The notes below the pieces were generated by a model. That model was not told the DNA's origin, did no database searches, and saw only the letters and a program-made list of their open reading frames with translations. Positions 1 through 6,234 of a DNA stretch of 10,387 nt are shown piece after piece (the first letter of the stretch is position 1; each line of letters begins with the position of its first letter). Source of the stretch: Acidimicrobiia bacterium (GTDB lineage: Bacteria > Actinomycetota > Acidimicrobiia > Spongiisociales > UBA5794); contig JABDIW010000390.1 in the NCBI GenBank assembly GCA_013003515.1, positions 1 through 10,387 on the forward strand. The letters run 5' to 3'. The position numbers were made by a program, and so were the translations under genes.

Positions 1-819
1 CTGCGACGACCCCAGGTGGTCGTCGCCTTCGAAGGCTGGAATGACGCATGTGATGCCGCCTCGGGCGCTGCAACGTATGTCCTGGGCCATTTCGATGCTG
101 CCGAGCCCTTCGCCGTACTCGAGCCGGAGGAGTTCTTCGATTTCCAGGAGCAACGCCCCGTGGTGGCCGTCGACGACGGAGGCACTCGCAGCCTCGCCTG
201 GCCCACGACCCGCTTCTACGCCCTGCCTCTGCCCGACCGGGAGCGCGACATGGTGGTCGTCGTCGGTCATGAGCCGCATCTGCGGTGGAAGACCTTCAGC
301 CGCCGCATCGCCCAGTTCCTGGCCGATCACGGAGCAGAGGACGCCCTGCTGATGGGTGCCTTCATCGGTCAGGTGGCCCACACGGTTCCCGTCCCGATCA
401 TCGGTGTTGCCACCGACCCGGCCGAAGTCCAGCGTCTCGGGTTGATGACGTCGCGCTACGAAGGCCCCACCGGCATCGTCGGTGTGATGCTGGAGGCGTT
501 CCGCGAGGTGGGGATGCCCGCACTGAGCCTGTGGGCGGCTACACCCCACTACCTGGCCGCCAACCCGAATCCGAAGGCGATGCTGGCCCTCGTCGAACAC
601 GCGGCGTCGATCCTGGGTCTCGGCGTCGACACCGGCGAACTCCGTCAGGTGACCACCGAGTTCTCCCAGCGCGTCGACGAAGCCATGGAGTCTTCGGGCG
701 ACTTCGCCGAGTACGTCGAACGGCTCGAGGAAGAGGGCCAGCCGGCGATGGGCATGAGGGGCGGAAACAGCGATCAGCTCGTGTCGGAGATCGAGGACTT
801 CCTCAGGGAACAGGGCTGA
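1..819 (+). CDS. PAC2 family protein (proteasome assembly chaperone-like), 5' partial
   Basis: The frame is open from base 1 (Leu-Arg-Arg-Pro-Gln before Val-Val-Val-Ala-Phe-Glu-Gly-Trp-Asn-Asp), so the true start lies upstream of the window; at least 272 residues are present. The AFEGWNDA-DAAS motif close to the N-terminus and the later GAFIGQVAHTVPVPIIG segment are typical of the actinobacterial PAC2 family, which is related to eukaryotic proteasome assembly chaperones. Members are soluble and cytoplasmic, and their bacterial role is poorly defined. The C-terminal ~60 residues are charged and helical (EYVERLEEEGQ), as is usual for the family. The next gene starts 19 bp downstream on the same strand, so co-transcription is possible, although that gene has its own candidate -10. 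The family assignment is from motif recognition; the function is not established. Confidence 0.85.
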   Translation: MRRPQVVVAFEGWNDACDAASGAATYVLGHFDAAEPFAVLEPEEFFDFQEQRPVVAVDDGGTRSLAWPTTRFYALPLPDRERDMVVVVGHEPHLRWKTFSRRIAQFLADHGAEDALLMGAFIGQVAHTVPVPIIGVATDPAEVQRLGLMTSRYEGPTGIVGVMLEAFREVGMPALSLWAATPHYLAANPNPKAMLALVEHAASILGLGVDTGELRQVTTEFSQRVDEAMESSGDFAEYVERLEEEGQPAMGMRGGNSDQLVSEIEDFLREQG

Positions 820-834
820 ACGGCCGACCACCTC

Positions 835-840
835 TACCGT
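835..840 (+). promoter_or_regulatory. candidate -10 element (TACCGT) for the O-antigen ligase-family gene
   Basis: TACCGT fits TANNNT. It overlaps the first possible start (GTG at 839) and lies 7 nt before an in-frame GTG at 848. If it is used, the mRNA would begin at or near 848 and be leaderless, and 848 would be the true start. I see no clear -35. Confidence 0.35.
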
Positions 841-2110
841 GACAGCCGTGACCGATCGCTCCGGCCCCTTTCCGCTGCTCCTGCGCGGAGCGTTGGTCGT
901 GCTCATCGTCATGCTTCCCATCGAGGTCGGTGTGATCCTCGACGAGGCCCCCGGGGTGGCGACCGGATATGGGCGCCTGGCCGTGTTCCACCCGTTCGAC
1001 CTCGCACTGATGGTCGTCGCCGTGCTCGGCTTCCCCTACCTGATTGGCCGCCGGCTTGGGTGGGGAACCGGGACGATGCTCGTCTTACTCGTCGGCGCCA
1101 TGGTCGGCCTCGTCTTCAACGCCACGCCGCGTGGGTGGATGCAGGTGGCGCGACTCGCCGCACTCACCGTGACCGCCGGATACATCAGCCAGCTGTCCGA
1201 CCGTGAACGAACCCGTCTCGTCGTCGCGCCCCTCATGGTCACGGTTGGGCTGCAGTCGCTGATCGGTGTCGCCCAGGTTCTCAACGACGGGCCTATCGGG
1301 CTCGGCACGTTCGGCGAGCGCGAACTTCGCTACTTCTACGGGTTCGGAGACGTCGTTGCAGCACAGGGAACAACCATCCACGGCTACGTGCTCGCCGGCT
1401 TCGCCATGGTGGCCACCCTCGTGGGGATGACAAGAGCCGTTCGGCGGGGGGCATCGCCGTGGTGGCTGGTGGGCATCGCGGTATGTGCGATCCCGATCGG
1501 CCTCACCTATTCACGAATGGCGCTGATCGGGATGATTCTGGTCATGGGTGCGCTGGGCTGGGGTGTGGCTCGAGACCGTGCTCGATACCTGGTGCCGACG
1601 GTCGTTGTCATCGTGGCGATCACGGTGCCCGCGCTGTTCGCGCTCGATGGCTGGACCCAGCGGGAGCTCAGCGACGAACGTCAAGGTCTCGACCGGCTCA
1701 GCACCGGCCGCATCACCCTGATGCGCGAGGCGGCGACGATGATCGGCGATCACCCCATCGTCGGCGTGGGACCCGGCAACTACGTGACCACGATCGAAGC
1801 CGACTTCGATGTCGAGGTGCCCAAGCAGGTCCATTCGGTGCCATTGCTGGTTGCTGCCGAGGACGGGGTGGTGTGGGGACTGGCCTCACTGGTGATGCTC
1901 GCCGCGGTCGGCCTGGCTGCGTTGCGCTCCGGACCCGTCGCCACGGCACTGTTCCTCGGGTTCGTGCCGTTCTGGATTCTCGACAAGTTCCCGTACACCC
2001 ATCCCAACGGTCTGGTTCTCACCGCTATCTGGCTGGCAATGCTCGAGTCGCTCGACCGTGATGATCCGGCTCAGGAGCCAAGTGCCCAGGTGACGGCCGC
2101 TTCGGCGTGA
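839..2110 (+). CDS. O-antigen ligase family (Wzy/WaaL-like) polytopic membrane protein
   Basis: The product has 423 residues and about ten or more hydrophobic segments, consistent with an inner-membrane glycan polymerase or ligase that acts on lipid-linked sugars at the outer face. The Wzy_C-type signature is visible in the second half: RLSTGRITLMREAATMI, then DHPIVGVGPGNY, then VHSVPLLVAAEDGVVWGL. The last corresponds to the family's usual H-N...AE-G pattern, with Ser replacing the common Asn after the His. The large loop before that motif is normally the catalytic periplasmic loop. The start is GTG at 839; GTG at 848 (removing three residues) is a good alternative because of the -10-like element before it. 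The 3' end overlaps the convergent racemase gene by 40 bp. No glycosyltransferases are seen nearby, so the substrate cannot be inferred. Confidence 0.82.
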   Translation: MTAVTDRSGPFPLLLRGALVVLIVMLPIEVGVILDEAPGVATGYGRLAVFHPFDLALMVVAVLGFPYLIGRRLGWGTGTMLVLLVGAMVGLVFNATPRGWMQVARLAALTVTAGYISQLSDRERTRLVVAPLMVTVGLQSLIGVAQVLNDGPIGLGTFGERELRYFYGFGDVVAAQGTTIHGYVLAGFAMVATLVGMTRAVRRGASPWWLVGIAVCAIPIGLTYSRMALIGMILVMGALGWGVARDRARYLVPTVVVIVAITVPALFALDGWTQRELSDERQGLDRLSTGRITLMREAATMIGDHPIVGVGPGNYVTTIEADFDVEVPKQVHSVPLLVAAEDGVVWGLASLVMLAAVGLAALRSGPVATALFLGFVPFWILDKFPYTHPNGLVLTAIWLAMLESLDRDDPAQEPSAQVTAASA

Positions 2111-2766
2111 ATCCGGGTCGTGTCGTACAGCGGGACGTCGGTCACCGAGGCATCCACGAGGAGACCGATCTCGGTGCACCCGAGGATCACACCTTCGGCG
2201 CCGCGGGCGACCAGCCGATCAATCACCGCCAGGTATTCCTGCCGTGAGGTGTCTTTGACCTCTCCGAGCACCAGCTCGTCGTAGATGACGTCGTGCACCG
2301 TTGTGCGGTCAGGCTCATCGGGCACGATGACGTTCAGCCCGTGTTTGTTCGCAAGCCTGCCTCGGTAGAAGTCCATCTCCATGGTGAAGCGAGTCCCGAG
2401 AAGGCCGATCACGCCGCGACCGTCCCGCTCGATGGCGGCGGCGGTGGCGTCGGCAATGTGAAGAAGCGGTATCGCGACCGCCGTCTGAACCTGGTCGGCC
2501 ACGAGGTGCATCGTGTTCGTCCCGATCACGACGCAGCCGGCTCCGGCTGCTTCGAGTGACCGCGCCGCATCGGCCAACATCGCCGCCGCGGTGTCCCAGT
2601 CTCCGGCCACCTGGAGTGACTCGATTTCTGCGAAGTCGACGGACACCATCACCAGGCGAGCCGACGAGTGACCGCCCAGCTCACGCGCAACACCCTGGTT
2701 GATCAGCCGGTAGTACTCGGCCGACGACTCCCAGCTCATCCCGCCGATCAGGCCGATCGTCCTCAT
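2071..2766 (-). CDS. aspartate/glutamate racemase family protein, YgeA-like
   Basis: The 231-residue protein closely follows E. coli YgeA (broad or L-Asp/Glu-specific amino-acid racemase) along its whole length: IGLIGGMSWESS at the N-terminus, GTNTMH at 82-87, LHIADAT at 102-108, GTRFTMEMDFYRGRL at 124-138 and GCTEIGLL at 196-203. In this family two residues on opposite faces of the substrate carry out proton transfer, without cofactor. Here they are Thr83 and Cys197, the same atypical Thr/Cys pair that I recall being described for E. coli YgeA, rather than the usual Cys/Cys. The predicted location is cytosolic. Translation starts at ATG 2766, only 6 nt after a TAGAGT -10-like element, with no Shine-Dalgarno. 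The gene runs tail-to-tail into the O-antigen ligase gene with a 40-bp overlap. The physiological substrate is unknown; D-Asp/D-Glu for cell wall or amino-acid turnover is a guess. Confidence 0.88.
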   Translation of the reverse strand: MRTIGLIGGMSWESSAEYYRLINQGVARELGGHSSARLVMVSVDFAEIESLQVAGDWDTAAAMLADAARSLEAAGAGCVVIGTNTMHLVADQVQTAVAIPLLHIADATAAAIERDGRGVIGLLGTRFTMEMDFYRGRLANKHGLNVIVPDEPDRTTVHDVIYDELVLGEVKDTSRQEYLAVIDRLVARGAEGVILGCTEIGLLVDASVTDVPLYDTTRIHAEAAVTWALGS

Positions 2767-2772
2767 GCGCTG

Positions 2773-2778
2773 ACTCTA
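2773..2778 (-). promoter_or_regulatory. candidate -10 element (TAGAGT) of the racemase gene, leaderless configuration
   Basis: Read on the minus strand, TAGAGT is followed by CAGCGC and then ATG, which places the expected transcription start on the start codon. The 15-mer TAGAGTCAGCGCATG matches the dcd start region at 14 of 15 bases. It is preceded by G, giving GTAGAGT. No -35 is recognisable. Confidence 0.6.
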
Positions 2779-2817
2779 CGGGCGCGTCGAACAAGCCCAG
2801 TACCCAAACGAGAGTTG

Positions 2818-2832
2818 GCCGCCGGTGGCGGC
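2818..2832 (-). terminator. possible weak hairpin terminator after the bS22-like gene
   Basis: A perfect 6-bp stem with a 3-nt loop (minus strand GCCGCC-ACC-GGCGGC) begins 7 nt after the stop of the small ribosomal protein gene. No U-tract follows, only CAACTCTCGTTT, so intrinsic termination would be inefficient. It may only be a stabilising 3' hairpin or a chance GC-rich repeat. Confidence 0.25.
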
Positions 2833-2839
2833 GAAGTGC

Positions 2840-2938
2840 CTAGCGCTTGCGCTTGCTCTTGTGCCGGTTCGCCTTGAGGCGCTTCCGGTACTTGTGCTTG
2901 GACATCTTCTTGCGCCGCTTCTTGACCAGCGACCCCAT
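2840..2938 (-). CDS. small ribosomal protein bS22-like (AURKAIP1/COX24 domain), 32 residues
   Basis: A 32-residue, extremely basic ORF begins MGSLVKKRRKKMSKHKYRKR and ends in KSKRKR before TAG. Actinobacterial bS22, seen in mycobacterial 30S structures, has the same size and N-terminus (MGS-[VL]-[IV]-KKRRK-[KR]-MSK-KH-RK), and the mitochondrial COX24/AURKAIP1 C-terminus shares the KRRKKM-KHK core. The protein would bind 16S rRNA. ATG 2938 is preceded by GAAGGAA with 6 nt spacing, a canonical Shine-Dalgarno, unlike most unit-opening genes here. The C-terminal ANRHKSKRKR tail differs from the mycobacterial RTRVQRRK form. The gene is monocistronic or reads into the racemase 73 bp downstream, which has its own -10. 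It is easily missed because of its length. Identity is by sequence pattern and is strong. Confidence 0.9.
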   Translation of the reverse strand: MGSLVKKRRKKMSKHKYRKRLKANRHKSKRKR

Positions 2939-2944
2939 GCACGA

Positions 2945-2951
2945 TTCCTTC
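2945..2951 (-). promoter_or_regulatory. ribosome binding site (GAAGGAA) of the bS22-like gene
   Basis: On the minus strand GAAGGAA is followed by 6 nt and ATG. This is one of the few canonical Shine-Dalgarno sequences in the window, and it fixes the start of the 32-residue ORF. It implies a transcript with a 5' leader coming from the 137-bp divergent region. Confidence 0.7.
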
Positions 2952-2971
2952 GGTTGACGTGTGAACTGCAT

Positions 2972-2987
2972 CCCTCTCCGGGGAGGG
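2972..2987. repeat. short inverted repeat in the probable 5' leader of the bS22-like gene
   Basis: CCCTC at 2972-2976 and GAGGG at 2983-2987 form a 5-bp stem with a 6-nt loop, about 21 bases upstream of the Shine-Dalgarno on the minus strand. It could be a leader hairpin or chance in GC-rich DNA. I find no TANNNT on the minus strand of this divergent gap, so the bS22-like promoter is not located. Confidence 0.25.
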
Positions 2988-3060
2988 CTGCGGCCCATAG
3001 GTTGGCGTGTCTTCGGCCGAGTCGCAAGCCCACCCCCCTTCGCGCCACGAACGGGCGGCC

Positions 3061-3066
3061 TACGCT
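3061..3066 (+). promoter_or_regulatory. candidate -10 element (TACGCT) of the glutamine amidotransferase gene
   Basis: TACGCT (TANNNT) lies 9 nt before ATG 3076, and no Shine-Dalgarno is seen. This supports ATG 3076 over the longer reading that begins at GTG 3007. A second TANNNT (TAGGTT, 2998-3003) is only 3 nt before GTG 3007, which is too close for a start there. Confidence 0.4.
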
Positions 3067-3075
3067 TGGGCGCTC

Positions 3076-3801
3076 ATGGGACCCCTCATCGGCATCACCA
3101 CGCAGCCACGCACCGTGGTCTCGTCGGCAGGCGAGATCTACGCCAACACGCTCACCCACACCTACTCGGACTCGGTGTTGCGGGCCGGCGGCGTTCCCGT
3201 CCTCCTGGCACCGGTCCCCGAACCTCGCATCCCTGCACTCCTCGACCGCCTTGACGGCCTGGTCCTCTCCGGAGGCGGCGACCTCGACCCAGCCCGTTAC
3301 GGGTCCCGGGCGGACGAGACGTGTTACGGCATCGACTTCGACCGCGACGCCTTCGAGCTGGCAATGGCGAGGCTCGCCCACCGGAGGAAGCTGCCGACCC
3401 TGGCGATCTGTCGCGGGCTCCAGGTGGTCAACGTCGCCCTGGGAGGAACGCTGTACGTGGACATCCCCACTGAGATCGGGTCGATGGAGCACACCGTGAT
3501 CGGGGAAGGCGTGTGGGAGCGCCACCAGCACGTGAAGGTCGAGGACGAGTCCCGGGTCGCCGAAGCCGTCCAGGTCAACGATCTCATGGTGAACTCGATC
3601 CACCACCAGGCGGTCAAAGATCTCGCTCCGGGGTTGCGGCCCGTGGCCTGGGCCGATGACGGCGTGATCGAAGCCGTCCAACACGACGACGACGAGTGGG
3701 ACCTTCTCGCCGTGCAATGGCACCCCGAGTATCTCGGCGACCGTGACGACATCCACTCCCACCGCCTCTTCGACGCCCTCATCGCCGCAGCTTCAGCCTG
3801 A
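3076..3801 (+). CDS. class I glutamine amidotransferase-like hydrolase (gamma-glutamyl-GABA hydrolase / PuuD type)
   Basis: The 241-residue protein belongs to the peptidase C26 / PuuD group, which hydrolyses gamma-glutamyl amide bonds (in E. coli, gamma-glutamyl-GABA in putrescine catabolism). Visible motifs are PLIGITT at the N-terminus, LVLSGGGDLDP (oxyanion region), the nucleophile elbow AICRG with Cys112, VNSIHHQAVK near 172-181 (family hallmark), and QWHPE with His216 and Glu218 completing the triad. I chose ATG 3076 because family members begin directly with the PLIGIT strand, and the 23-residue extension from GTG 3007 has no family character. A TACGCT hexamer lies 9 nt upstream. The phosphatase gene follows after 4 nt, indicating an operon. 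No other putrescine genes are present, so the natural substrate is uncertain. Confidence 0.87.
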   Translation: MGPLIGITTQPRTVVSSAGEIYANTLTHTYSDSVLRAGGVPVLLAPVPEPRIPALLDRLDGLVLSGGGDLDPARYGSRADETCYGIDFDRDAFELAMARLAHRRKLPTLAICRGLQVVNVALGGTLYVDIPTEIGSMEHTVIGEGVWERHQHVKVEDESRVAEAVQVNDLMVNSIHHQAVKDLAPGLRPVAWADDGVIEAVQHDDDEWDLLAVQWHPEYLGDRDDIHSHRLFDALIAAASA

Positions 3802-3805
3802 GTCG

Positions 3806-4201
3806 ATGGCTGTCCTCTTCATCTGCACGGGGAACATCTGCCGCTCCCCCATGGCCGAGGCATTTGCGCGTGCCCTCGGCATCGAGGCGGCAAGCGCCGG
3901 GACCTGGGCGGTGCAAGGCGGCCCAGCCACCGGACCGGCGATCGCAGCGATGGCCGAGATCGGGATCGATCTCACCGACCATCGGGCTCGTCCGCTCGAC
4001 GACGTCATCAACGAGCCGTGGGACGCGGTCTTCGGCATGACACGAGAACATGTCGATGCGGTGGTCCGGGCCGGAGCCGAGGCGGATCTGCTGCATCCTC
4101 TCGGTGTTCCCATCGAGGACCCCTACGGGCTTTCGATCGAGGTGTACCGCAGGGTGCGCGACGAGATCAGCGCCGCAGTGGATGAACGGTTGAGGACCTA
4201 G
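3806..4201 (+). CDS. low-molecular-weight protein-tyrosine phosphatase family
   Basis: This 131-residue cytosolic phosphatase has the P-loop C-X5-R at residues 7-13 within LFICTGNICRSPMAEAF, the SAGT strand at 30-33, and the catalytic acid Asp105 in IEDPYG. It dephosphorylates phosphotyrosine or related small phosphoesters through a cysteinyl-phosphate intermediate. The start at ATG 3806 puts the P-loop at the very N-terminus, as is standard, and leaves 4 nt after the amidotransferase stop, so the two are almost certainly co-transcribed. It is somewhat shorter than the usual ~150 residues, mainly in the segment between the P-loop and the DP motif. The end overlaps homoserine kinase by 4 bp, with both stop codons inside CTAG. 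In other bacteria such enzymes often pair with tyrosine kinases of polysaccharide export, but none is visible here. Confidence 0.9.
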   Translation: MAVLFICTGNICRSPMAEAFARALGIEAASAGTWAVQGGPATGPAIAAMAEIGIDLTDHRARPLDDVINEPWDAVFGMTREHVDAVVRAGAEADLLHPLGVPIEDPYGLSIEVYRRVRDEISAAVDERLRT

Positions 4202-5040
4202 ACGACGCCGTCGGCAGCGATCTCCGGAGTGAGTACCTCGCCCTCGCCGTCGAGCACCTCTGTCATTGCGTCGCACACCGCTTCCACAGCAGTCTCGTCG
4301 ACCACGGCCAGAGCACTGGGACCGGCACCCGACCATGCAGCGTGATGAGCCCCGGCGTCGATCGCAGCCTCGATGAGGCGGCCGGTCACTGGCGACAACG
4401 AAGCCCGGGCCACCTCGTGAATGTCTTCGCCACGCGCCAGGCGCAACACGGAGGGATCACCGTCACGCATCCCGGCGACGAACGCCACCGTGCGGGCGAC
4501 AGCACCCACCAGACCCTCGACCGACACCGATTCCGGCAGCACGGACCGTGCCGTTCCGGTCGACAGCTTGGCCTCGGGAACACCGACCACGATCGACAAT
4601 GAGGGATGGACCCGAAGCCGAACCGGTCGTCCATCGGCCGATGCCACCAGACCTCCATACACGGCGGCTGCCGCGTTGTCGGCATGCCCTTCGAGACCGG
4701 AGACCCTCGCAAAGAGGTCGGCAAGCTCGAGCTCGTCTCCGATGGCTCGGGCGGCCGCAGCCACCGTCGCCGTGGTGAGAGCCGCGGAAGAACCGAGCCC
4801 ACGACCGATGGGGACTGCCGAGTCGATCTCGATGTTGAGGGGAGAGTCCGTCACGGCACGGGCGGCGCGAACCACCAGCTCGTCGTCGCGAGGGACCCGA
4901 TCACGGCCCGGCTCGGTCACGAACCAGTCGTCAGCGACGGTTGCGTTGACCACGCATCTCAGCTCGAGAGCGAGGGCGAGAACGTCGAACCCTGGCCCGA
5001 GATTGGCCGAGGAGGCAGGTGCCGAGGCCCGGCCGATCAT
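4198..5040 (-). CDS. thrB: homoserine kinase
   Basis: The product has 280 residues and is a GHMP-superfamily kinase that phosphorylates L-homoserine with ATP, in the threonine branch of the aspartate pathway. The ThrB-specific N-terminus SSANLGPGFDVLALAL (from residue 10) is present. So are the ATP-binding loop PIGRGLGSSAA at 77-87, EGHADNAAAAVYGG, and the GHMP C-terminal AAWSGAGPSALAVV. It is slightly shorter than actinobacterial ThrB of about 300 residues. Start ATG 5040 overlaps the stop of the upstream 58-residue ORF in the sequence ATGA, which suggests translational coupling; no strong Shine-Dalgarno is seen. hom and thrC, its usual actinobacterial partners, are not in the window. The gene meets the phosphatase gene tail-to-tail with 4 bp overlap. 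Confidence 0.92.
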   Translation of the reverse strand: MIGRASAPASSANLGPGFDVLALALELRCVVNATVADDWFVTEPGRDRVPRDDELVVRAARAVTDSPLNIEIDSAVPIGRGLGSSAALTTATVAAAARAIGDELELADLFARVSGLEGHADNAAAAVYGGLVASADGRPVRLRVHPSLSIVVGVPEAKLSTGTARSVLPESVSVEGLVGAVARTVAFVAGMRDGDPSVLRLARGEDIHEVARASLSPVTGRLIEAAIDAGAHHAAWSGAGPSALAVVDETAVEAVCDAMTEVLDGEGEVLTPEIAADGVV

Positions 5041-5213
5041 GGCCGGGACTCGAGCTCGACGAAGATGCGGGTTGCGTCTGGCGCAACCGCCTGGATCCGG
5101 TGCTCCACCTGGTCGAAGGCTGCCTCGATCGCGGCGGCGATGAACTTGATGACGGCGACGATCGCCTTGGCGATCAGCCCCAGGATGATGAGGGTCCGCG
5201 ATTCGGTGGCCAT
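5037..5213 (-). CDS. hypothetical 58-residue hydrophobic protein, coupled to thrB
   Basis: I do not recognise this ORF. From ATG 5213 it encodes 58 residues: a short polar start (MATESR), a hydrophobic stretch of about 27 residues broken by two lysines (LIILGLIAKAIVAVIKFIAA and onward), then a polar tail (FDQVEHRIQAVAPDATRIFVELESRP). It could be a single membrane-spanning or membrane-surface amphipathic helix. An excellent -10-like TACAAT stands 8 nt before the ATG, and the ORF ends in ATGA overlapping the thrB start, so it occupies the first position of a two-gene transcript. Reading the frame further upstream to 5363 would cross the divergent ABC gene's start, so the short form is preferred. 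Function unknown; a leader for translational coupling of thrB is one possibility. Confidence 0.65.
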   Translation of the reverse strand: MATESRTLIILGLIAKAIVAVIKFIAAAIEAAFDQVEHRIQAVAPDATRIFVELESRP

Positions 5214-5221
5214 GGCGGCGG

Positions 5222-5227
5222 ATTGTA
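5222..5227 (-). promoter_or_regulatory. candidate -10 element (TACAAT) of the 58-residue ORF / thrB unit
   Basis: On the minus strand TACAAT, one base from TATAAT, is followed by CCGCCGCC and ATG 5213, a leaderless arrangement. A TCGACT hexamer 15 bp upstream (5243-5248) could be a -35, though the spacing is short. Confidence 0.6.
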
Positions 5228-5251
5228 CGGCGATGCCCCGCCAGTCGACTA

Positions 5252-5274
5252 CACCGCCTTCTCGCCCGGCGGTG
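5252..5274. repeat. 7-bp perfect inverted repeat in the divergent thrB/ABC promoter region, possible operator
   Basis: CACCGCC at 5252-5258 and GGCGGTG at 5268-5274 are perfect inverted copies separated by 9 bp. They lie between the two opposed candidate -10 elements, a position where a regulator could act on either unit. It could also be a small hairpin or chance in GC-rich DNA. Confidence 0.35.
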
Positions 5275-5309
5275 ATCGACAGCCGGATCCCGCCAGCCCC
5301 GGGGACCAG

Positions 5310-5315
5310 TAGCGT
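5310..5315 (+). promoter_or_regulatory. candidate -10 element (TAGCGT) of the ABC-2 exporter operon
   Basis: TAGCGT, preceded by G (GTAGCGT), lies 10 nt before ATG 5326, giving at most a leader of a few bases. The same heptamer precedes the small membrane protein gene at 8148. No -35 is clear. Confidence 0.45.
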
Positions 5316-5325
5316 CCGTTGCCTG

Positions 5326-6234
5326 ATGTCAGAGCTGGCCATCCAAACCGAGGCACTCACCAAGTACTACGGCTCCCAGCGCGGGGTCGAGGATCTCGAT
5401 CTCGAGGTCCGCACCGGAGAGGTCTACGGGTTCCTCGGGCCCAACGGGGCCGGGAAGACCACCACGATCAGGCTTCTCATGGACTTCATCCGCCCCACCC
5501 GGGGAACCGCCCGGGTTCTCGGGCTCGACTCCAGTGCCAGCCCGATCGAGATCCACCGTCGGGTGGGCTACCTCCCCGGAGAGCTGGACATGTACGACCG
5601 GTTGACCGGTGGCGAGATGATCCGATACTTCGGCAACCTGCGCGGCTTCGACGCCTGGCATCGGGTGGACGAGATCGCCGGCGCCCTCGAGCTGGACCTC
5701 TCGGTCAAGATCGGCGAGTACTCCTCTGGCAACAAGCAGAAGGCAGGGCTGGTCCAGGCCTTCATGCACGAGCCCGAGCTCCTCATCCTCGACGAACCGA
5801 CCAATGCCCTCGACCCCCTCATCCAGCAGGTCTTCTATCGAATGGTCGAGGAAGTCATCTCGTCGGGGCGCACGGTGTTCCTGTCCTCGCACATCCTTCC
5901 TGAGGTCGAGCGCATCGCCGATCGGGTCGGGATCATCCGCGACGGCACCCTGGTCGCCGCAGAGACCGTCGACGCTTTGAAGCAAAGGGCCGTCCGCCGG
6001 CTCCAGCTGTACTTCGACGGAGAGGTCGATCACACGGATTTCGCCGCCATCGAGGGGGTGACTTCGGCCCGAACGATGAACCACGGACGAGCGGTCGCCG
6101 TCGAGGTCGAAGGATCGGTGGAAGCGGTGATGCGGGCAGCCGTCGAACGCCGGTTGACCAACGTCACCTCGGAGAGTGCCGACCTGGCCGGTGTGTTCCT
6201 GGCGTACTACTCGGGGGACGACGATGCTGCGTAG
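5326..6234 (+). CDS. ABC-2 type exporter ATP-binding protein
   Basis: The product has 302 residues. Walker A is GPNGAGKTT at 38-46, the signature YSSGNKQKAG at 132-141 (a known variant of LSGGQ in this exporter group), Walker B LLILDEP at 152-158 with NALDP as D-loop, and the switch His189 in SSHILPEVE. The Q-loop region reads GYLPGELDMYDRLTG, with Glu where Gln is more common. A C-terminal β-rich domain of about 90 residues (RRLQLYFDGEV onward) is typical of DrrA/CcmA-like export ATPases. Start ATG 5326 begins directly with MSELAIQTEALTKYYG. The frame is open far upstream, but that part is antisense to thrB and is not protein-like. The permease gene overlaps its end by 11 bp. The exported substrate cannot be told; drug, lipid or ion export are all possible. 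Confidence 0.9.
   Translation: MSELAIQTEALTKYYGSQRGVEDLDLEVRTGEVYGFLGPNGAGKTTTIRLLMDFIRPTRGTARVLGLDSSASPIEIHRRVGYLPGELDMYDRLTGGEMIRYFGNLRGFDAWHRVDEIAGALELDLSVKIGEYSSGNKQKAGLVQAFMHEPELLILDEPTNALDPLIQQVFYRMVEEVISSGRTVFLSSHILPEVERIADRVGIIRDGTLVAAETVDALKQRAVRRLQLYFDGEVDHTDFAAIEGVTSARTMNHGRAVAVEVEGSVEAVMRAAVERRLTNVTSESADLAGVFLAYYSGDDDAA

Noticed and set aside
119..148. Possible internal restart or frameshift in the PAC2 gene
   Set aside because: The frame from base 1 to 819 is uninterrupted and keeps family motifs throughout; the other frames show no homology.
3007..3075. Longer start (GTG 3007) for the glutamine amidotransferase
   Set aside because: The 23 added residues are not family-like. 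ATG 3076 begins with the conserved PLIGIT strand and has a -10-like hexamer at suitable distance.
2776..3762. A 328-codon minus-strand ORF opposite the amidotransferase gene
   Set aside because: High-GC antisense reading; composition is low-complexity and no domain is recognisable. It also runs over the bS22-like gene in another frame.
4606..5325. Long N-terminal extension of the ABC-2 ATPase frame (240 extra codons)
   Set aside because: The stretch is antisense to thrB and the 58-residue ORF and has no family-like sequence. The ATPase begins naturally at ATG 5326 just after a -10-like element.
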